Shown in pieces: positions 39,602 to 47,758 of a stretch of 64,000 bases of DNA. Made by a program: the position numbers and the translations under genes. The stretch spans positions 124,001-188,000 of the forward strand of contig NZ_VICC01000005.1 in assembly GCF_006546825.1 (NCBI RefSeq), given 5' to 3'. This DNA comes from Actinomyces oris (GTDB lineage: Bacteria > Actinomycetota > Actinomycetes > Actinomycetales > Actinomycetaceae). The notes under the pieces were generated by a model that did not search any database, was not told the origin of the DNA, and saw only the letters and a program-made list of their open reading frames with translations. The stretch's first letter is position 1, and each line of letters starts with the position of its first letter.

Positions 39602-41164
39602 GTGAGCGAGGACGCCTTCGACGAGCTCGAGAAGATGCTCGCATCACTGTTCGGCGAGCAGATGGCCTCCGACGCCGTCAGCGCCCTGCGCTCATCCGGG
39701 GTGGATCCCAGCTCCATCGCCCAGATGCCGGGGGTGGGGGACATCTCCCAGCTCAGTCCCGCCCAGCTGCTGGCGATGCGCGCCCAGTTCCAGCAGATGT
39801 TCTCCGCCTCCACCGCCGAGCCGGTCAACTGGCAGATGGGCCAGGAGCTGGCCCTCCAGCAGGCGCGCGGCGACGGCGACCCCACGGTGACCGCCGCGGT
39901 CGCCGAGTCCACGCGCCAGGCCCTTCAGGTAGCCGACCTGTGGCTGGATACGGCCACCGAGTTCATGCCGGCCCCCGGACAGCGGGAGGCATGGAGCCGC
40001 AGCAGCTGGGTCGAGCGCACGCTGCCGGTGTGGAAGGACGTGTGCGCCCCGGTGGCCGAGGCCGTCACCACCGCCCTGGCCCGCACCCTGGAGAAGCAGA
40101 TTCAGGAGATGCCGGCCGAGATGGGGCAGGCCGCCCAGCAGATGGGGGCGCTCGGATCCATCATGCGCACCATGGCCGGCACGGCCTTCGGTCTCCAGAT
40201 CGGCCAGGCCATCGGCGAGCTCGCCAAGGAGGCGCTGGGGGCCACCGACACCGGCCTGCCCCTGACCCGTGAGCCCGGTACGGCACTGGTTCCCGCCAAT
40301 GTGGTCGCCTTCGCCGAGGGGCTGGAGGTCGACGAGGACGAGGCCCGCATGTTCCTGGCCGTGCGGGAGGCCGCCACCGCCCGCCTCTACGCCCACGTGC
40401 CCTGGCTGCGCGGGCAGGTGCTCCAGGCAGTGGTCGCCTACGCCCGCGAGATCCGCATCGACACCGAGACCCTGGAGTCCGCCGTGGCCCAGGTCGACCC
40501 CAACGACCCCGACGCCCTGCGCGAGGCCCTTGAGAGCGGGCTGTTCGCGCCCCAGGAGACGGCGGCCCAGCGCGAGGCCCTGGAGGACCTGGAGACGCTC
40601 CTGGCACTCGTTGAGGGCTGGGTCGAGGTGGTCACCGCCCGCGCCGCCGCACCGCACCTGCCCCACCTCATGGCACTGGCCGAGATGATGCGCCGGCGCC
40701 GGGCCCAGGGCGGCGCCGCCGAGCAGGTCTTCGCCCGCCTCATCGGGCTGACCTTCCGTCCCCGCCGGGCCCGGGAGGCCGCCGAGCTGTGGGCCCACCT
40801 GGGCGCCCAGGCCGGTGACGCCGAGCGCGACGCCTTCTGGAACCACCCCGACGTCATGCCCACGGCCTCCGAGCTCGCCAACCCCAAGGACTTCCTCACC
40901 ATGCGGCGCATGGCCCAGGACATCGACGCCGAGATCGACGCCGACCTGGCCTCCCTGCTGGACGGGACCCTCGGGTACGCCGAGGGCGCCAAGGAAGCCG
41001 ACGAGAACAGCCCCGAGGGCCTCGGGGACCGGAGCCCTGCCTCCGCCGACGCCGCCGCCCAGGAACCCGACCAGTCAGCCGACCCCGCCTCGGCCGGCGC
41101 CGAGGGCGAGGACTCGCCCGGAGAGCCCGACGAGCAGGACCTGACCGGCACGGACAAGGACTGA
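39602..41164 (+). CDS. DUF2342 (zincin-like) putative hydrolase
   Basis: A 520-residue soluble protein opening with SEDAFDELEKMLASLFGEQM. It contains MGALGSIMRTMAGTAFGLQI, GQAIGELAKEALGATDTGLPL and VREAATARLYAHVPWLRGQV, followed by a long helical domain and an acidic Ala/Pro-rich tail (last 60 residues). These are the landmarks of the DUF2342/Zincin_2 family, represented by M. tuberculosis Rv3195. Relatives often have His in the REAAH position; here it is Thr, so metal binding may be altered, but I could not align it. I chose GTG 39602 because GAGAGG lies seven bases upstream; an upstream start at 39569 lacks a site. Confidence 0.8.
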   Translation: MSEDAFDELEKMLASLFGEQMASDAVSALRSSGVDPSSIAQMPGVGDISQLSPAQLLAMRAQFQQMFSASTAEPVNWQMGQELALQQARGDGDPTVTAAVAESTRQALQVADLWLDTATEFMPAPGQREAWSRSSWVERTLPVWKDVCAPVAEAVTTALARTLEKQIQEMPAEMGQAAQQMGALGSIMRTMAGTAFGLQIGQAIGELAKEALGATDTGLPLTREPGTALVPANVVAFAEGLEVDEDEARMFLAVREAATARLYAHVPWLRGQVLQAVVAYAREIRIDTETLESAVAQVDPNDPDALREALESGLFAPQETAAQREALEDLETLLALVEGWVEVVTARAAAPHLPHLMALAEMMRRRRAQGGAAEQVFARLIGLTFRPRRAREAAELWAHLGAQAGDAERDAFWNHPDVMPTASELANPKDFLTMRRMAQDIDAEIDADLASLLDGTLGYAEGAKEADENSPEGLGDRSPASADAAAQEPDQSADPASAGAEGEDSPGEPDEQDLTGTDKD

Positions 41165-41224
41165 GGCGCACGGGGCCACGCAGCTCCGGTGACCAGCGCC
41201 GAGTGCTCTCCCGACGGTGACCGG

Positions 41225-41818
41225 CTACAGGAAGGTCGCCTCCAGGGCCTCGACCAGGCCGGGGACCAGGCGCTCGCCCTGATAGAGCGAGGCGTCGTCG
41301 TCGTGACTGCGTGAGCGCAGTACGCACCAGGACTGCCCGCCGCGCAGGACCCCCACCACCATGCGGATGTCCTCGCGGTCCGGGCGCTCCTGGAGGAAGG
41401 CCAGACGCTGGGCGGCATCGGTGATGGCCTCGGCCTCCTCCTGGGCCGCAGGCGGCAGGACCAGCCGCTCGACGCTGATGGCGGCGCCGTGGACGGAGTC
41501 GGGCCAGGCGAGCTGGGCCAACAGGTGCTCCAGGTCCGCGGCGGGCGGCAGCCCGTCCTGCTCCACCACCATGAGCAGCTCGGGGTTCGTGCGGGCCTCC
41601 TCCACGGTGGCGGTATCCAGGAGGTCGGCCACGTCCGGGTCGGCCTCAAGAGCCTCGGCGGTGCGCACCAGCGCGAAGACGCGCACCGGCTGGTCCCAGC
41701 CGTGGGCCGCCACGTGAGTCTCGGTCTCCGTCACCGCGCGGGCCAGGGCCCCTGCCGATAAGGCTGCGGCTCGACCCGCCCCCGCGGTGGTCGCCTCGTC
41801 ATGCATTGTGTCAGTCAC
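41225..41818 (-). CDS. PPA1309 family protein
   Basis: A 197-residue soluble protein with AHGWDQPVRVFALVRTAEAL, PELLMVVEQDGLPPAADLEH, AWPDSVHGAAISVERLVLPP and EDIRMVVGVLRGGQSWCVLR. These features match the actinobacterial PPA1309 family, whose function is unknown; in several genomes it lies beside UPF0182 and DUF2342 genes as here. The GTG start has no clear ribosome site. It is convergent with the DUF2342 gene (60 bases apart, no strong hairpin seen) and divergent from UPF0182. Confidence 0.8.
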   Translation of the reverse strand: MTDTMHDEATTAGAGRAAALSAGALARAVTETETHVAAHGWDQPVRVFALVRTAEALEADPDVADLLDTATVEEARTNPELLMVVEQDGLPPAADLEHLLAQLAWPDSVHGAAISVERLVLPPAAQEEAEAITDAAQRLAFLQERPDREDIRMVVGVLRGGQSWCVLRSRSHDDDASLYQGERLVPGLVEALEATFL

Positions 41819-42039
41819 GCCGCCATCGTCTCACTGGTGGCGCCTCCTCCTCCAATGACGAGGCTTCATCAGTCAGGGGGCGCGCCCTGCCACCCGAGGC
41901 GTTTTCTCATCCTGGAGAAGGTTATGGCCGTGTCAGAGGTGTGTGGGACGATGGTCCGAGCGGCCCCTCCGGCCGATGACGCCATGTTTCACCGTGTGCG
42001 AGGCGGCGTCACCACGCACGTCAGACAGGGAGCAGGATC

Positions 42040-45000
42040 GTGAGCACCAGGCCCGATGACGAGTCCCCGGACTCAACCCCCGAGGAGTCCTCGAGCAAGT
42101 CCACCGGCTCGTCCCGACAGGGGAAGCCTGACAACTTAGCCGGACTGTTCGGCCTTGGACGCATGGGTGGGGGAGGGCCCCGTCCTCCCCGCGCTCCGCG
42201 CACCGGTAAAGGCGGCGGCCGTCCCGGCCCGCTGGCCCTGACCATCTCGATCATCACGGCCATCGCCGTGGCCATCGGCATCCTGTCGCAGGTGTGGACC
42301 GAGGTCCTCTGGTTCAGTCAGATCGGGTACGCCCGGGTGCTGTGGACGCAGTGGATCGCCCTCATCGTCCTGTTCCTGGTGGGATTCGGCATCATGTTCG
42401 GGGCCGTCTTCGTCTCGATGACCAGGGCCTACCGGGCCCGGGAGATCGGGATGCCCGACGACGAGGCCACGCGCAACCTCGAGGCCTACCGCTCCGTCAT
42501 CGAGCCGGTGCGACGTCGGCTGACCTGGGCAGTGCCCGCGGTGCTGGCCCTGTTCGGCTCGGCCTGGGAGCTGGCCCCCAGCTGGCGGGAGATTCTGCTG
42601 GCCTTCAACTCCCAGTCCTTCGGAGTCAAGGACCCCCAGTTCGGGATCGACATCTCCTTCTACGTCTTCATCCTGCCCGCAGTGCTGACGCTCGTGTCCT
42701 TCCTGTCCGGCGTCGTCCTGTTCGCCGGGGTGGCCTCGATCGTCGTCCACTACCTGTACGGCGGTATCTCCGTGGTGCGTAAGCCCCACTTCACCAAGGC
42801 CGCACGCATGCACCTGGCGATCTTCTTGGCGCTGTACGCCGTCATCCGGGCCGTGGGCTACTGGCTGGGTCGCTACAGCGCCCTGTACGCCTCCAACTCC
42901 AAGTTCGACGGCGCCAACTACACCGACGTCAACGCGGTCATCCCCGCCAACGCGATTCTCGCGGCGATCGGACTGGCCGTGGCCTTCCTCTTCGTCGCCT
43001 CGGTGCGATCCAGCTCCTGGCGCCTGCCGATCATCGGTGTGGTTGTCATGATCGTCTCCTCCCTGGTGGTGGGGACCGCCTACCCGCTGGTCATCCAGAA
43101 GTTCATCGTCGACCCCAACGCCCAGCGCCAGGAGGCCGAGTACATCCAGCGCAACATCAATGCCACCAAGGCCGCCTACGGCCTGGAGAACGTGGAGACC
43201 ACCAACTACGACGCCACGACGAAGACGGCGGCCGGCCAGCTGGAGAAGGACGCCGAGTCCACCACATCGATCCGGCTCCTGGACCCCGGGCTCATCTCCC
43301 CGACCTTCCAGCAGGTCCAGCAGAACAAGCAGTACTACTCCTTCGCGAACCGGCTCAACGTGGACCGCTACAAGGTGGAATCCACCAGTCGGGACACGGT
43401 GATCGCGGTACGTGAGCTCAACCTGTCCGGCCTGGGCGAGCAGCAGCAGACCTGGGTCAACGAGCACACCGTCTACACCCACGGCTACGGCGTCGTGAAC
43501 GCCTACGGCAACACGGTGGCCACCCGCGGCTACCCCTCGTTCTGGGAGGGGGGCATCCCCTCCCAGGGCGACCTGGGTAAGTACGAGCCCCGGATCTACT
43601 TCGGTCAGTCCTCGCCGTCCTACTCCATCGTGGGTGGCAAGGACAACGGCTCGCCGCGCGAGCTGGACTACCCCGACGACGAGTCCAAGACCGGTCAGGT
43701 CAACACCACCTTCGCCGGCAACGGCGGGCCGAGCGTGTCCAACCCGTTCAACCGCCTGCTCTACGCCGCCAAGTTCCGGGAGGCCAACATCCTCTTCTCC
43801 CAGGAGGTGCGCGAGGGCTCCCAGATCCTCTACGACCGGGACCCGGCCAAGCGCGTCGCCAAGGTGGCCCCCTGGCTGACCCTGGACAACAGCCCCTACC
43901 CGGCCGTTGTCGATCACGATGACAACCCGGCCACTCCCAAGCGGGTGATGTGGATCGTCGACGGTTACACCACGACGAACAACTACCCCTACGCCCAGCA
44001 CGAGTCCCTGGCCAAGGCGACGGCGACCGCCGACAACAAGGGCGGACTTCTGCGGGCGCCGGAGGAGTCCAACTACGTGCGCAACTCCGTCAAGGCCGTC
44101 GTGGACGCCTACGACGGGTCGGTCAAGCTCTACCAGTGGGATGACAAGGACCCGATCCTCAAGGCCTGGCAGAAGGTCTTCCCCGGGACGGTCACGCCCA
44201 TGAGCCAGATGAGCGCCGACCTCATCGCCCACATGCGCTACCCCGAGGACCTGTTCAACGTCCAGCGCACCATGATGGCGACCTATCACGTCAACGACGC
44301 CGCGGAGTTCTACTCCGGTGGAGACTTCTGGAAGATCCCGGATGACCCGACCACACCCGGTCAGGACCAGCAGGCCCCCTACTACCTGACCCTCAAGATG
44401 CCGGGGCAGGACCAGGCGAGCTTCTCCCTGTCCAGCGCCTACATCATCGGCGGAAACACCAACCGTAACGTGCTCACCGGCTTCCTCGCCGTGGACTCCG
44501 AGACCTCTCCCGGCACCGGGAAGAAGGGGGAGCGTAGTCCGAGCTACGGCAAGTTGAGACTCCTGGAGCTTCCGCGTTCCTCGAACGTGGCCGGGCCGGG
44601 GCAGGTGCAGAACATCTTCGACTCCAACCCGGAGATCTCCAAGGAGCTCAACCTCCTGTCCCAGGAGGGCTCCCAGGTCATCAAGGGCAACCTGCTGACG
44701 CTGCCCGTGGGAGGCGGTCTGCTCTACGTCCAGCCCGTCTACGTGCAGTCGTCGTCGGGAACTCAGTACCCGCTGCTGCGCAAGGTGCTGGTCTCCTTCG
44801 GGGACAACGTCGGATTCGCCGACACCCTCTCGGGGGCGCTCGACCAGGTCTTCGGCGGTAACTCCGGGGCGACCACGGGTCAGGAGGCCATCGACGGCGA
44901 TGCCGCCGCGGCCAATGACACCAATGAGACGACCGACGGCAAGGACCCGACGGCGGATGGCGGAGCCAAGGCATCGGCGAGCCCGAGCGCCGCGGCCACG

Positions 45001-45246
45001 GCTTCAGCCAGTGCGTCCCCCTCGGCCTCGGCCAGCGCGTCCTCCAGTTCCTCCGCCACCCCGTCGGCCTCGGGAACCTCGGATCCGAAGGCGGAGCTCA
45101 ATCAGGCGCTCTCCGACGCTCAGACCGCGATGACTGACGCGGACACAGCCAGGAGCAAGGGCGACTGGTCGGCATACGGCGATGCGCAGAAGCGCCTCAA
45201 CGAAGCCGTCAAGCGGGCCGTTGAGGCCCAGAAGAAGCTGGGCTGA
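42040..45246 (+). CDS. UPF0182 family large membrane protein
   Basis: A 1068-residue protein. After a Gly/Pro/Arg-rich N-terminus, seven hydrophobic helices lie between about residues 65 and 360 (for example LALTISIITAIAVAIGILSQ and IALIVLFLVGFGIMFGAVFV). A large exterior domain follows (YIQRNINATKAAYGLENVE, RLLDPGLISPTFQQVQQNKQ, VDGYTTTNNYPYAQHE). The C-terminus has an Ala/Ser linker then a helix (DAQTAMTDADTARSKGDWSA). These are hallmarks of UPF0182 (M. tuberculosis Rv3193c). The function is unknown. The GTG start has GGGAGCAGG upstream. It ends at a strong hairpin before tRNA-fMet. Confidence 0.92.
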   Translation: MSTRPDDESPDSTPEESSSKSTGSSRQGKPDNLAGLFGLGRMGGGGPRPPRAPRTGKGGGRPGPLALTISIITAIAVAIGILSQVWTEVLWFSQIGYARVLWTQWIALIVLFLVGFGIMFGAVFVSMTRAYRAREIGMPDDEATRNLEAYRSVIEPVRRRLTWAVPAVLALFGSAWELAPSWREILLAFNSQSFGVKDPQFGIDISFYVFILPAVLTLVSFLSGVVLFAGVASIVVHYLYGGISVVRKPHFTKAARMHLAIFLALYAVIRAVGYWLGRYSALYASNSKFDGANYTDVNAVIPANAILAAIGLAVAFLFVASVRSSSWRLPIIGVVVMIVSSLVVGTAYPLVIQKFIVDPNAQRQEAEYIQRNINATKAAYGLENVETTNYDATTKTAAGQLEKDAESTTSIRLLDPGLISPTFQQVQQNKQYYSFANRLNVDRYKVESTSRDTVIAVRELNLSGLGEQQQTWVNEHTVYTHGYGVVNAYGNTVATRGYPSFWEGGIPSQGDLGKYEPRIYFGQSSPSYSIVGGKDNGSPRELDYPDDESKTGQVNTTFAGNGGPSVSNPFNRLLYAAKFREANILFSQEVREGSQILYDRDPAKRVAKVAPWLTLDNSPYPAVVDHDDNPATPKRVMWIVDGYTTTNNYPYAQHESLAKATATADNKGGLLRAPEESNYVRNSVKAVVDAYDGSVKLYQWDDKDPILKAWQKVFPGTVTPMSQMSADLIAHMRYPEDLFNVQRTMMATYHVNDAAEFYSGGDFWKIPDDPTTPGQDQQAPYYLTLKMPGQDQASFSLSSAYIIGGNTNRNVLTGFLAVDSETSPGTGKKGERSPSYGKLRLLELPRSSNVAGPGQVQNIFDSNPEISKELNLLSQEGSQVIKGNLLTLPVGGGLLYVQPVYVQSSSGTQYPLLRKVLVSFGDNVGFADTLSGALDQVFGGNSGATTGQEAIDGDAAAANDTNETTDGKDPTADGGAKASASPSAAATASASASPSASASASSSSSATPSASGTSDPKAELNQALSDAQTAMTDADTARSKGDWSAYGDAQKRLNEAVKRAVEAQKKLG

Positions 45247-45264
45247 GCCCGGTCGGCCGCCACT

Positions 45265-45318
45265 GAGGGCGTGCCCCTGCGACCCGCCTCACCGGGTGGT
45301 GAGCAAGGGCACGCCCTC
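45265..45318 (+). terminator. Nested hairpin terminator after the UPF0182 gene
   Basis: A perfect 12-bp outer stem (45265-45276 with 45307-45318, GAGGGCGTGCCC) encloses a second stem CTCACC/GGTGAG. It lies 18 bases after the UPF0182 stop. Confidence 0.75.
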
Positions 45319-45365
45319 GTCATTTGCCTCAAGGGTGGGACGCCCCCTAAGGTTGGTCTCACCGA

Positions 45366-45442
45366 CGCGGGGTGGAGCAGTTCGGTAGCTCGCCGGGCTC
45401 ATAACCCGGAGGTCGCAGGTTCGAATCCTGTCCCCGCTACCA
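45366..45442 (+). tRNA. Initiator tRNA-fMet (CAU anticodon)
   Basis: A 77-base cloverleaf with encoded CCA. The acceptor stem is GCGGGG/CCCCGC with unpaired C1 against U72, the D stem GAGC/GCTC, the anticodon stem CCGGG/CCCGG around CTCATAA, and the T stem GCAGG/CCTGT with TTCGAAT. The missing 1-72 pair and three G-C pairs in the anticodon stem are the initiator hallmarks. Confidence 0.97.
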
Positions 45443-45548
45443 CTCCAGAGGAGCCCGGTCCTTCCCAGGACCGGGCTCCTCGGCTCTGTCTGAACGGAGA
45501 TCGTCGGGTTGTCTGCGCGCTTGGATGAGATCTGTGAGAAACTCAAGT

Positions 45549-46409
45549 ATGGCGAAGAAGCACCCTACCATGGACCGTTCCCTGTACGAGGCCGAGCTGT
45601 TGAGGCTGCAGGCGGAGTTGGTCGAGATGCAGGAGTGGGTCAGGGCCACCGGCGCCCGCGTCGTCGTCATCTTCGAGGGCCGTGACGCGGCCGGCAAGGG
45701 TGGGGCGATCAAACGGATCACCGAGTACCTCAACCCGCGTATCGCACGCGTGGTCGCACTTCCCGTACCCACCGAGCGCGAGCGCACCCAGTGGTACTTC
45801 CAGCGCTACATTGCGCACCTGCCCGCTGCCGGCGAGATCTGCCTGTTCGACCGTTCCTGGTACAACCGCGGCGGCGTCGAGCACGTCATGGGGTACTGCA
45901 CCCCGGAGGAGCACCGGCGCTTCCTCCAGCAGTGCCCGGTCTTCGAGAGGATGCTCGTCGACGACGGCATCCTGCTGCGCAAGTACTGGTTCTCCGTCCC
46001 TCAGAAGGAGCAGTACAAGCGCTTCAAGTCGCGCATGACTGACCCCATGCGGCGCTGGAAGCTCTCACCCACCGACCTGGAGGCCCTGCCTCGCTGGGAG
46101 GACTACTCGCGTGCCAAGGACGAGATGTTCGTCCACACGGACATCGACTCCGCCCGCTGGCACGTCGTGGAGTCCGCCGACAAGCGCAAGGCCCGTCTCA
46201 ACATGATCCACCACCTGCTGGAGTCCATTCCCTACGAGCACGTGGAACGTCCTAAGATGAAGTTCCCCAAGAAGCCCTCGTTCCCGTCGTCGGGCTACCG
46301 CCGCACGGACCGGTCCCTCCAGAGCGAGGTGCCCGACTACGCCGCCACCCTCAGCGAGTCCGAGGCGCCCGAGCGTTACGTGGACCTCGAGGACCAGGGG
46401 ATCGGTTAG
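45549..46409 (+). CDS. ppk2: Polyphosphate kinase 2 (PPK2)
   Basis: A 286-residue P-loop kinase that transfers phosphate between polyphosphate and nucleotides. The Walker A region is FEGRDAAGKGGAIKRI near residue 43, followed by ITEYLNPRIARVVALPVPTE, QWYFQRYIAHLPAAGEI, the Walker B/lid region FDRSWYNRGGVEHVMG near 100 and DDGILLRKYWFSVPQKEQ, all class I PPK2 features. I chose ATG 45549 (MAKKHPTMDRSLYE), with GAG ten bases upstream; ATG 45525 adds eight residues. It overlaps the convergent sirtuin gene by four bases at the stop codons. Confidence 0.93.
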   Translation: MAKKHPTMDRSLYEAELLRLQAELVEMQEWVRATGARVVVIFEGRDAAGKGGAIKRITEYLNPRIARVVALPVPTERERTQWYFQRYIAHLPAAGEICLFDRSWYNRGGVEHVMGYCTPEEHRRFLQQCPVFERMLVDDGILLRKYWFSVPQKEQYKRFKSRMTDPMRRWKLSPTDLEALPRWEDYSRAKDEMFVHTDIDSARWHVVESADKRKARLNMIHHLLESIPYEHVERPKMKFPKKPSFPSSGYRRTDRSLQSEVPDYAATLSESEAPERYVDLEDQGIG

Positions 46410-47161
46410 GACTGGCGGCTCCCACGCTCCAGCTCCTGGAAGACCTGACCGACCGGCTCACGGATGATGAGGTCGGCGCGGGAGTCATACGGCGTGGGAG
46501 TCGCGTTCATGAGGACCAGGCGCTCGCCGGCGTAGTAGTCGATGAGGCCCGCCGCCGGGTAGACGACCAGGCTCGTGCCGGCCACGATCAGCAGGTCCGC
46601 CTCCGAGATGGCCCGCACGGCCCCCTCCATGACGTCGCTATCCAGCATTTCCCCGTAGAACACGATGTCCGGGCGCAGCACCGAGGCGCACGCGGGGCAG
46701 CGGGGGACCTCGCCGGAGCGGGCGCCGGCGACGTCGTCCAGGGTGACGTGCTCGCCGCAGCCGGTGCAGGTCAGGCGCGACCAGTTGCCGTGCAGCTCGA
46801 GAACCCGCTCGGAGCCGGCCCGCTGGTGGAGGCCGTCAATGTTCTGCGTGACCACGGCCGACAGTTTCCCGGCCCGCTCGAGGTCGGCCACGAACCTGTG
46901 CGCCGCATTGGGGGCCACGCCCTCGCGGGCGTTCTCCTGGGTGAACCACTCCCAGTAGGCCTGCGGGTGCACGGTGAAGAAGTCGATGGACAGCACCTGC
47001 TCCAGGGGAATCTCCCGGTCCTGGTGGTAGAAGCCCTTGGCGCCCCGGAAGTCGGGGATCCCCGACTCGGTCGAGACCCCGGCGCCGCCGAAGAAGACGA
47101 TGCGGCTGGACTCTTCGATCCACTGGGCGAGCAGGCCCCACTGGCTGTCCTGGCGATCCAT
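46406..47161 (-). CDS. NAD-dependent protein deacylase, SIR2 family
   Basis: A 251-residue sirtuin that removes acyl groups from lysines using NAD. It has VFFGGAGVSTESGIPDFRG near residue 30, the NAD/catalytic region VVTQNIDGLHQRAGS near 109 with catalytic His in VLELHGNW, a four-Cys zinc site (CTGC near 136, CPAC near 156) and IVAGTSLVVYPAAGL. I chose ATG 47161 (MDRQDSQWG) with GGTGGAG upstream; a frame start at 47218 adds 19 residues. No acetyl-CoA synthetase or other obvious substrate gene is adjacent. Confidence 0.92.
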   Translation of the reverse strand: MDRQDSQWGLLAQWIEESSRIVFFGGAGVSTESGIPDFRGAKGFYHQDREIPLEQVLSIDFFTVHPQAYWEWFTQENAREGVAPNAAHRFVADLERAGKLSAVVTQNIDGLHQRAGSERVLELHGNWSRLTCTGCGEHVTLDDVAGARSGEVPRCPACASVLRPDIVFYGEMLDSDVMEGAVRAISEADLLIVAGTSLVVYPAAGLIDYYAGERLVLMNATPTPYDSRADLIIREPVGQVFQELERGSRQS

Positions 47162-47248
47162 GCACTCCACCCTAACGCCGGGCGCTGACCCTGCCGGGCG
47201 CATGGCGGCAGTGGTCATCGGGTTCTGGTGCCTGGACGCGCAACGAAG

Positions 47249-47279
47249 GGCGCCGCCTCCCAGTATGGGAGACGGCGCC
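47249..47279 (-). terminator. Hairpin terminator after the DUF3107 gene
   Basis: A 14-bp stem with one mismatch (47249-47262 with 47266-47279, GGCGCCGCCTCCCA) and a 3-base loop, 20 bases after the DUF3107 stop. Confidence 0.75.
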
Positions 47280-47298
47280 GACGTCAGAGGCTCAGGGC

Positions 47299-47514
47299 TC
47301 AGATACCGAAGCCGACCCGGCGGGGCTCGGCCTCACCGAGCTCGATGTACGCCAGGGAGCCGGCCGGCACGAACACCTTGCGGCCCTTGTCGTCGCTGAG
47401 GATGACGGCCTTGGTCTCGGCGTCGGCCACGGCGGCCAGCACCTTCTCCTGAGAGTCGGAGGTCTCCAGGGAGAGCTCGCGGCTGGCGTGCTTGATTCCG
47501 ATCGTGACCTGCAT
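47299..47514 (-). CDS. DUF3107 small protein
   Basis: A 71-residue protein, MQVTIGIKHASRELSLETSD at the start, then SQEKVLAAVADAETKAVILS and KVFVPAGSLAYIELGEAEP. This is the actinobacterial DUF3107 family (M. tuberculosis Rv3208A type, reported as an ATP-binding-like small protein by annotation only). AAGGAG is six bases before the ATG. It is divergent from adnA, sharing a 244-base control region that contains the palindrome CCGTTAACGG at 47711-47720. Confidence 0.9.
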   Translation of the reverse strand: MQVTIGIKHASRELSLETSDSQEKVLAAVADAETKAVILSDDKGRKVFVPAGSLAYIELGEAEPRRVGFGI

Positions 47515-47758
47515 GGGGCTCCTTCGCATCGTCTGTGTGCCGTATTGAGCGGCACAGCGCCCATCGGGGAGAGGGGCGTGAACCTGGCTCGATCCTAGGG
47601 GGCTGCGGCCGTGCCGGCCCTTCGCGCGCCCCAGGAGCCGCGCCGTTTCGCGCCACGCGGAACATGCGCCGCCGGCGCTTCCGGGTGGAGGGCTCGTGAC
47701 CGATGACGATCCGTTAACGGTGCACGATCCTGTCGGGGGCCCGTGGTGAGATGGTCCC

